64,000 bases of DNA, taken from Trichosporon coremiiforme. Taxonomy: Eukaryota > Basidiomycota > Tremellomycetes > Trichosporonales > Trichosporonaceae. This document shows positions 58,687 through 64,000 of this stretch, piece by piece. A program made the translations under genes and the position numbers. The stretch spans positions 1,194,972 through 1,258,971 of the forward strand of contig BCJJ01000003.1 in assembly GCA_039545355.1 (NCBI GenBank), given 5' to 3'. The notes beneath the pieces are model-generated. The model ran no database searches, was not told where the DNA came from, and worked only from the letters and a program-made list of their open reading frames with translations. The stretch's first letter is position 1, and every line of letters begins with the position of its first letter.

Positions 58687-59400
58687 ATGAGCGACCTCGA
58701 CGTCAAGCCTGACGTTTCCTCCGAGGTCTCCCGCGAAGCCTCTGCTCCCGCCTACGAGCAGCGCCCGCGTGCGCGCCGCGCCGTGCTCGTGTTCGAAGAC
58801 GACCCCGATTTCGGCGAGTTCCTCGCCCCGCGCCCGCAGGCGCTGCACCCCTCTCTCATCCAGTATTCCCAGTCGATGCCCGCCCCTGCTCCGCAACCAC
58901 TGCATCGCCCGCCCAATCTCGGCCATCCCGCTACGGGGCATGCGCCGCCCAATCTCGGCCACTCGGAGCGATCCAACTCCCAACAACCTGTCAGCAACTA
59001 CCAGTCCGTCGAGGTTGGCCAGGTCGAGCGGCCTAGTGCTGCTAGACCTTGGCCTGCGCCGCCTTCAGAATACGCAGGTCGCCCGCAACAGGGGCAGGCT
59101 AAGCAGGGCGGCGTGAGCCCCTTTGTCGTGCTTGGCATCTTTGCGCTGCTCGCGCTCGGCATTGGCGCGTTTGTGTACTTCTTCGATAAGAAGGTGAAGA
59201 GGGATGAGATCAACCATGTCCGCCAGCTTGTGGCTGAGGTTGTTGCCGAGTACAGGGCCGGCAAGCGTGTGCCGGAACAGCTGAAGGAGGTCGTGGAGAC
59301 GCTCGACGGTGTCATCAAGTCGTATGGGTTCGAGCCGGTCGAGGTCGAGAAGTTGGTAAAGACGACGACGACGACGAGAGCTGTTGCCGCCGAGCTCTAA
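58687..59400 (+). CDS. Single-pass membrane protein of unknown function
   Basis: An intronless frame of 237 residues starts MSDLDVKPDVSSEVSREASA. The first 140 residues are disordered and Pro/Gln/His-rich, with a duplicated PPNLGH motif. A single transmembrane helix follows (about 143-165: SPFVVLGIFALLALGIGAFV), then a basic stop-transfer (FDKKVKRDE) and an 80-residue helical charged tail ending VEKLVKTTTTTRAVAAEL. There is no signal peptide, so an N-in or tail-loop topology is likely. I do not recognise a family. Confidence 0.75.
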   Translation: MSDLDVKPDVSSEVSREASAPAYEQRPRARRAVLVFEDDPDFGEFLAPRPQALHPSLIQYSQSMPAPAPQPLHRPPNLGHPATGHAPPNLGHSERSNSQQPVSNYQSVEVGQVERPSAARPWPAPPSEYAGRPQQGQAKQGGVSPFVVLGIFALLALGIGAFVYFFDKKVKRDEINHVRQLVAEVVAEYRAGKRVPEQLKEVVETLDGVIKSYGFEPVEVEKLVKTTTTTRAVAAEL

Positions 59401-59552
59401 CATGTATCTGGTACCTAAGTTTGCTGCTTTGTGCTCGACCCAATCACTTGCATACTAACTACTGGTGCTGACCTTGCTACAAGCACTACATACTAACTAC
59501 ACATTAGGTTCTGCGGCTGAGGCACCGAGCTGCGAAAGGAGGAAGGGCTAGC

Positions 59553-59951
59553 CTACTTCTTGGCGTTCGAGCCGTAGTAGTGGGTGGTCTGGCCGGAGGG
59601 CGAGTTGTACTGGGCGTACCCGTTGCCTGATGTGTCAGCTGTTACCTGTGTGGCAAGCTGGAGGGACAGTAGGGCTCACCCGAGTTGTAGTAGGTGGAGT
59701 TGTCGGTGTTCTGGTAGTAGTACGAGCCATTCGAGCTGCCCATCAGCTCCATTGGAGATCATTAAGCTCACTTGGAGCAGTGGTAGCCGGTGTTGCCGGT
59801 CGAGGTGTCGACGCGATGTCGTAGCGGTTGCCCTGGGGTCAGATAACGCCTCACACGAAGCAGAAGGGGTTACGGAAGGAAGGCCGCGAGGAAAGCTCGG
59901 AGGAAGACTTACCTGGTCGTTGGTGCCGCGGTAGGTGATCCCGTCAGGCAT
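59553..59951 (-). pseudogene. Small YN-rich tandem paralog A (1-nt deletion)
   Basis: Four exons: 59913-59951, 59772-59832, 59680-59735 and 59553-59626. Reading MPDGITYRGTNDQ, GNRYDI/RVDTSTGNTGYHCS, NGSYYYQNTDNSTYYNSG, NGYAQYNSPSGQTTHYYG..KK. Exon 2 is 61 nt where copies B and C have 62. The missing base lies just after codon Asp-5 of that exon, so the natural frame is broken unless the base is a sequencing gap. TATA-like tttataaa at 60063-60070 sits about 110 nt upstream. The family is uncharacterised; the Gly-Ser-Tyr-Tyr-Tyr core suggests a small stress- or surface-associated protein, which is a guess. Confidence 0.7.
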
Positions 59952-60062
59952 TGTGGTAATCCGTCTGTGAACGAGGTGTGAGGAAGTGAGAAGTGAGTTA
60001 GGGGATGAGATGAAGAGGTGAAGAGAGGAGTGAGAGACAGACGAGAGTGAGCATCAGTCTTC

Positions 60063-60070
60063 TTTATAAA
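60063..60070 (-). promoter_or_regulatory. TATA box of paralog A
   Basis: tttataaa reads as a TATA element on the minus strand, followed by a C/T-rich leader toward the start codon. Copies B and C have equivalents at 60665-60673 and 61244-61251. Confidence 0.55.
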
Positions 60071-60258
60071 GGACGAACGGGGGGAGGGGTATCAGAATGA
60101 ACCGGTGTGCTTACGTTCTCGCACGCACCTCATGGCAGCTGACCACGCCAGGCTCCGTTCGTACCGAGAGCGCACACTAGTGCACGCCTCATGGCAGCCG
60201 TGTTTCACTCCTTGCGTAGCAGTTCGTACATGAATGACACCAGAGAAGCGGCAGACGA

Positions 60259-60602
60259 TTACTTCAAGGGGCCAAAGTACTCCTTCACATTGCCAGCGGC
60301 CGTAGTGTGGCGTGCATAGTCTTTACCTAGAGTGTCAGAGCTTCACAAGTATGGGTTCACAGCTCACCGTTGTTAAAGTAGGTGGACCCGTCAGTGTTCT
60401 TGTAGTAGTACGAGTTGTCACGGCTGAGAAGTTAGCACGAGTCTCAGTCCGGGCGGTGCTCACTTGCTATAATGAAAGCCCTTCTGCCCAGTCTCAGTGT
60501 TGACGCGCGTGTCGTAGTTGTTGCCCTGTGGTTGGAGGTCGATCATCAGCACTTCAGACCTACGTCGTTGTTGGTGCCGCGGGTGAGGATCTTGTCAGGC
60601 AT
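60259..60602 (-). CDS. Small YN-rich tandem paralog B (intact)
   Basis: Four exons, 60564-60602 (39 nt), 60464-60525 (62), 60368-60423 (56) and 60259-60326 (68), make 225 nt = 74 residues plus stop. Segments are MPDKILTRGTNND, GNNYDTRVNTETGQKGFHYS, RDNSYYYKNTDGSTYFNNG and KDYARHTTAAGNVKEYFGPL. All three introns have gtaggt or gtgagc donors and (c/t)ag acceptors, of 38-44 nt. It is the only copy of the four with an uninterrupted frame, start and stop. No signal peptide or membrane span, so probably cytosolic. It has a TATA-like cttatat at 60665-60673 about 65 nt upstream. I recall similar small Tyr-rich proteins in other fungi but no function. Confidence 0.8.
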
Positions 60603-60664
60603 TTTGAGAGGGACAGAGGTAATGAGGAGTGATGAGACGAGAGAGAGGGGCAGGAGTCGTCCTG

Positions 60665-60673
60665 CTTATATCG
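60665..60673 (-). promoter_or_regulatory. TATA box of paralog B
   Basis: The minus strand reads gatataag, the same element as in copies A and C, at a similar distance before the start. Confidence 0.5.
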
Positions 60674-60870
60674 TCAAGCACCATGCCACTGACTGAGCAT
60701 CGCACCTTGAGAGCATGGGAACTGCTCCCTGCCACAACACAGCGCCCAGTCCGCTGCTACACGGTCGCAAGCGAGCAGATTTCTCGAGGCGCATCGAGGA
60801 TACACGGCAGCGTCACCGGTCTGCATATCGATCTCCACTTCCCATCATATCCTCAGGTCTTGTGACCTAA

Positions 60871-61171
60871 CTACTTCTTGCCATAGTACTCGGTCGTGCT
60901 TCCCTCCGAGGACATGTAGCGGGCGTATCCGTCTCCAGAGTTGTAGTACGTCGAGCTGTCTGCATTCTGGTAGTAGTACGAGCCGTCCGAGCTGATGTCA
61001 GTCTGGGAAGGCCATGCGGCCTACTTGGAGTAGTGAAAGCCGGAGGAGCCGGTGTCGCTGCTCTCGCGAACGTCATAGCGATTGCCCTACGTATCAACAC
61101 TCGTGTCCTGCTGGTCGAAATTTCAAGCCCACCTGGTCGTTGGTGCGGCGATAGGTAATTTCGTCGGGTAT
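60871..61171 (-). pseudogene. Small YN-rich tandem paralog C (ATG to ATA, intron 3 absent)
   Basis: Exons 61133-61171, 61025-61086 and 60871-60991 join in frame to 73 residues: PDEITYRRTNDQ, GNRYDVRESSDTGSSGFHYS, SDGSYYYQNADSSTYYNSG and DGYARYMSSEGSTTEYYGKK. The position of the conserved ATG is ATA. An upstream in-frame ATG (in a Met-Phe-Thr-Ser context near 61240) would add about 23 residues, so translation may still be possible. The third intron of A, B and D is cleanly missing here, with no extra or lost codons. TATA-like cttatat lies at 61244-61251. Confidence 0.7.
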
Positions 61172-61243
61172 CTGTGGTGTGCTTCGTTCGGTTGATGAAA
61201 GGAGGACAAGGTGTGGAGCGAGAGAGGTGAACATGCGACCACC

Positions 61244-61251
61244 CTTATATG
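61244..61251 (-). promoter_or_regulatory. TATA box of paralog C
   Basis: The minus strand reads catataag at about 75 nt before the ATA codon. The upstream ATG possibility would put it inside or next to the coding region, which argues that the short reading is the ancestral one. Confidence 0.5.
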
Positions 61252-61531
61252 TCTGGCCCCTAGGGCTGCCAACCCCATGCCTCACTCTGAGCTCTGCATG
61301 CAAAACCACACGCGTCAGATGACAACTTCACACTCTTATGGTCGACTGGTCGACTCGACCGTGGAATGCCAAGCGACTTGTTCCTTCAGGAACGCAATTT
61401 CGCCAAGAGAGAGGCGGCACCGTGACGTCTTGCTCATCACCGCGGCTGACTTGCACTCTTGGGGTAATGCTCATCCACGCTTCTTGCGTTTTGTTTCAGA
61501 TACAATGCACATGCAGTCTCCCGTGAGAACT

Positions 61532-61878
61532 TCACTTCTTGTACGAAATGCCCCTCGACTCGCCCGTGGACGAGGTGTAAGGTGTACTTGGCGTAGCCGT
61601 TGCCTGAGGTCAGCTGAAAGTGGTAAAAGGCGAAGCTGTTACGTACCGAAGTTGGTGTAGGTCGAGGCGTTCGTGTTGCTGTAGTGGTAGGAACCGTTCG
61701 AACTGACAATCAGCTCGCATTGTGACAAAGGAGCTTACTTCGAGTAGTTGTAGCCAGTGTTGCCGGTCGACGTGTTTACGCGCGTGTCGCAGTTGTTGCC
61801 CTGATGATCAGCTTTAAAATGCCCTTTCTGCAGCTCACCCTGGCTGTTGGTGCCGCGAGACGTGACCTGGCCAGGCAT
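61532..61878 (-). pseudogene. Small YN-rich tandem paralog D (two 1-nt insertions)
   Basis: Exon 1 is 61839-61878 (40 nt against 39 in others: an extra G before the gtgagc donor). Exon 2 (about 61741-61802) reads GNNCDTRVNTSTGNTGYNYS. Exon 3 reads NGSYHYSNTNASTYTNFG. Exon 4 starts NGYAKYT and then needs one base removed near 61581 to continue TSSTGESRGISYKK and stop at 61532. A Tyr to Cys change sits in the first block. The upstream sequence at the TATA position reads gtaagg instead of (a)taag, so promoter strength may also be lost. Confidence 0.65.
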
Positions 61879-62131
61879 TCTGGTGTGAGGGGCGAGCGCT
61901 AGTGAGCTGGTGAGTTATGAAGTCGAGAAGGAAGAAAGTCAGTCTCACATCCTTACGAGTGCCCAAAGGACAGACGCCAAGCGACGCAGGGATCAGCTGA
62001 GGGTTTGTGGTTGACTGGACTCTTTGTCAACTCGCGGGATGTCGATGTGATAGGTGAGGCAGCCTGGGTTCTGGATGGCGTTTCAGGTGGTACCAGTGTG
62101 CACAAGCTTCACATGCCCCTCTGCTTGGATC

Positions 62132-62662
62132 CTAAACGTAGTCCCACTCGTTGATCTCGCTCTTGAACTCCTTGCGCTTGTAGTTATCGATAGTGAACCA
62201 GCTGACCTCGTCACAGGAGCCGGTAACGAACCCGCCCCCAGCAGAGTTGGTCACGAAGCCGATCTCCTTGCGCATCGTCCAGTGCTTTGCAAGAGAGTGG
62301 AGGTCGTACTCTGCGTCCCCATGATGCTTCTTGTGCTCCTCGACGAGCATCGACTTGCCGTATGTCGACAGGGTGGTCGTCGAGAAGCCATAGTAGTCGA
62401 CACGGGGGCGGCGGAAGTCCCAAGGGTCCAGGCGGCGTGTCTTCGTCAGCGCGTGCATGACGGTGGCAATGTAGTCGGCGCTGAGCGGCTTGCCGCCCAT
62501 TTTTTTCTGGACCGCACGCGTCTCGGCGTCGCCGACGAGCTTGCGCGCCAGGGGATGGTGGGTCAGCGAATCATCCCACTCGGGCCAGAACACGACTCGG
62601 ACCACGTCGACTTCGGTGAACTGGCCCAGGAGCGACTTGACGAGCCCTTCGGAGGGACAGCC
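62132..62662 (-). CDS. Unknown protein, C-terminal exon only
   Basis: A 531-nt exon in one frame begins after a ctgacagtcag acceptor at 62663-62673. It reads GCPSEGLVKSLLGQFTEVDV, VVFWPEWDDSLTHHP and KKMGGKPLSADYIATVM, and ends SEINEWDYV. An intron with a gtaagt donor at 62697-62702 would be 40 nt, but the sequence upstream of it does not give a frame that matches in phase, and a transposase lies only 180 nt further. The gene is either truncated by the transposon insertion or its first exons are elsewhere. No family recognised. Confidence 0.5.
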   Translation of the reverse strand, partial: GCPSEGLVKSLLGQFTEVDVVRVVFWPEWDDSLTHHPLARKLVGDAETRAVQKKMGGKPLSADYIATVMHALTKTRRLDPWDFRRPRVDYYGFSTTTLSTYGKSMLVEEHKKHHGDAEYDLHSLAKHWTMRKEIGFVTNSAGGGFVTGSCDEVSWFTIDNYKRKEFKSEINEWDYV

Positions 62663-62880
62663 CTGACTGTCAGCTGGCCCAAATATCTCTCCTGCAACTT
62701 ACACTCGGGTCCCACTAAGAGTCGATCGCGGGGGCAATTTGGCACTGCCACGATCGCCGTCGCCGTCGTCGAGACTGCTTCTACACACGCATGCATAGGG
62801 ATTTTCCGGGTTTTCTCGATGCTAATGGGCACTACAGACTCTTGGGTATCTACTATGGTCGTTTGGCATGCATAGGGTAA
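62663..62880. other. Junction between the unknown gene and the transposon
   Basis: This holds the possible left end of the element. A direct repeat gcatgcataggg occurs at about 62785-62800 and 62865-62877. The inner boundary of the inverted repeat is not resolved because the other end is outside the window. Confidence 0.4.
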
Positions 62881-63984
62881 CTAATACTTGATGTAACCGC
62901 CCTTGGCATCGATGACAGCCTCCAGCCTTCTTGGCATTCCCATGATGAGTCTATCAATGTCAGCCTGAGGAATATCGTTCCAAATGCGCTGTGCTGCCTC
63001 AAAGATGGCATCCTGNGATGTGGGTCGCNGCCGGAGAGCTGCGAGACGTCTCTTGAGGATGTTCCAGACGTTCTCAATNGGGTTCAGGCAAGGGGAAGAG
63101 GGAGGGTGAGGCAAGAAGGACATGCCAAGCTCCTCAGTNGCCCTGCTGCGCGCAGCCTTCCCAATGTGCACAGGAGCATTGTCCTCNACGATCTGAGGGC
63201 GCCCATACCCTCTCCAGTTCCTCATAACCTTCTTCCACACATCAAAGAGTGGTCCCTGGGTGATCTGGTCAAAGTAGATCGCAGCTGTGACACCCTTTCG
63301 AGGCCCAGGGGATGAGGAGGTGTCAAAGNGAACAAGAGGAGACTTGCCNCCCACCCAGACACACCCCCAGCACATGACACAAGGAGTGCCAGACCTGTAA
63401 GTGTACTGAATGTACTTCTCATCGAGCTTGTTGGACTGTACAGGGCGTGTCACATAAGCCTGGAAGAGCTGGTCGACGTACAGAGGCACCTCATCGCAGA
63501 AAATGACCTTGCGCCACTCCTCTTGCCTGTGCTTGAGAGCATAGTCAAGTCGAGCCCACTTCCTGGCTTCGTTGANGAAGGGTTTGACNACAGCCTTGAC
63601 TCTCTTGAGGTCGAGCATCTTCCTGCCGCGGCGCAGGGTGCTAGGGGCCATGTGAACNCCATTAGAAGNGAGGTGATCAAGTGTAGCACTGTTGGTGGCG
63701 AAGGGATTGAGGTTGGAGAAGTCCAGGATCATCTGCAAGGTCTGCAGGTCGAGTTTTGACCGACGACGCATTACTGGGGCTGCCATAGGTTGTGGAGGGT
63801 CTTGTGCGCTGTGTAGCTGAGCCAGAAAGCGAGGAAGAGAGCGCACAGCAGAGTCCTTGGCCACACAGTAGTGGACAGTGCTCTGAGAGACATTGAACTT
63901 GTGGGCGACATATCTCTGCGATTTGTGACGAGCTAGAAGCGCTATCTTGCTGCGGCGTCGAGGGGAGAGGACAGGTGAAGGCAT
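62881..63984 (-). mobile_element. Tc1/mariner-like transposase
   Basis: A 367-residue intronless frame runs from an ATG at 63984. The N-terminus has a helix-turn-helix (AHKFNVSQSTVHYCVAKDSA). A second HTH-like part is followed by the catalytic RNase H-like core: VIFCDEVPLYVDQLFQAYV (first Asp), IVEDNAPVHIGKAAR (second Asp, N of which makes GTN = Val), and CLNPIENVWNILKRR (Glu), the Asp-Glu pair about 35 residues apart. Such enzymes cut and paste DNA, with TA target duplication. Twelve or so ambiguous bases occur, mostly at third codon positions, as expected when several copies are merged. Full inverted repeats are not visible: the right end lies beyond the window. Confidence 0.85.
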
Positions 63985-64000
63985 TGGTGAAGTTTGAAGA

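Noticed and set aside
62700..62740. Left inverted repeat of the transposon at the cactcgggtcccac segment
   Set aside because: Cannot be confirmed because the right end of the element is outside the window; left unassigned.
1..64000. CRISPR arrays or bacterial-type operons
   Set aside because: The window is a eukaryotic intron-rich locus; no regularly spaced repeats were seen.

Overview
This is a nuclear chromosome window from a basidiomycete fungus, most likely a tremellomycete yeast of the Trichosporonales type. The genes are dense and intron-rich. Introns are mostly 33-60 nt, start gtgagt/gtaagt and carry a ctgac or ctaac branch site just before the terminal cag. Coding sequence is GC-rich at third positions, and the proteins (Rpb1, Ubr1, Vps27, Pol eta, Atp2, Trs33) are eukaryotic. 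There is no operon logic: genes lie on both strands, each with its own promoter. Ambiguous bases cluster in two places, the ATP2 exon and a transposase. This suggests merged alleles, homeologs or repeat copies in the assembly.

Layout. 0.6-2.7 kb: a CNNM/Mam3-type membrane protein (+). 2.8-4.1 kb: an aldo-keto reductase with frame damage (-). 5.6-7.4 kb: a decayed superfamily 1 (Upf1-like) helicase relic (-). 8.4-11.0 kb: DNA polymerase eta (+). 11.4-16.8 kb: RNA polymerase II largest subunit (-). 17.8-20.1 kb: ESCRT-0 subunit Vps27 (+). 22.2-23.5 kb: a CRAL-TRIO lipid-transfer protein (+). 23.8-24.8 kb: mitoribosomal protein mL59 (-). 25.9-28.2 kb: mitochondrial ATP synthase beta subunit (+). 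29.1-31.6 kb: a ruined gene combining a GIY-YIG-like nuclease segment with C2H2-like zinc modules that occur as a tandem duplication (+). 31.7-32.7 kb: a secreted von Willebrand A (VWA) protein with two compensating frameshifts (-). 33.5-39.3 kb: the N-degron E3 ligase Ubr1 (-), sharing a short divergent promoter with the TRAPP subunit Trs33 (39.6-40.5 kb, +). 40.9-43.7 kb: a PSP1-domain protein (-). 46.1-50.1 kb: an NBR1-type selective-autophagy receptor with three ZZ fingers, an FW domain and a C-terminal LIR candidate (+). 50.7-55.1 kb: sparse, with several tiny two-exon genes (-). 58.7-59.4 kb: a single-pass membrane protein (+).

59.5-61.9 kb holds the most unusual structure: four tandem copies of a 73-76 residue Tyr/Asn/Ser/Gly-rich protein gene, all on the minus strand. 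They share a 39-62-56-(68 to 75) nt exon plan. One copy (B) is intact. A has a 1-nt deletion, C has ATA instead of the start ATG and has precisely lost intron 3, and D has two 1-nt insertions and a weakened TATA. 62.1-62.7 kb is an unknown gene cut off upstream. 62.9 kb to the window end is a Tc1/mariner-like transposase whose far end lies outside the window.

The genes do not form one pathway. Several touch ubiquitin-dependent traffic and turnover (Vps27 UIMs, Ubr1, NBR1, the Pol eta ubiquitin-binding zinc finger), which is probably coincidence.
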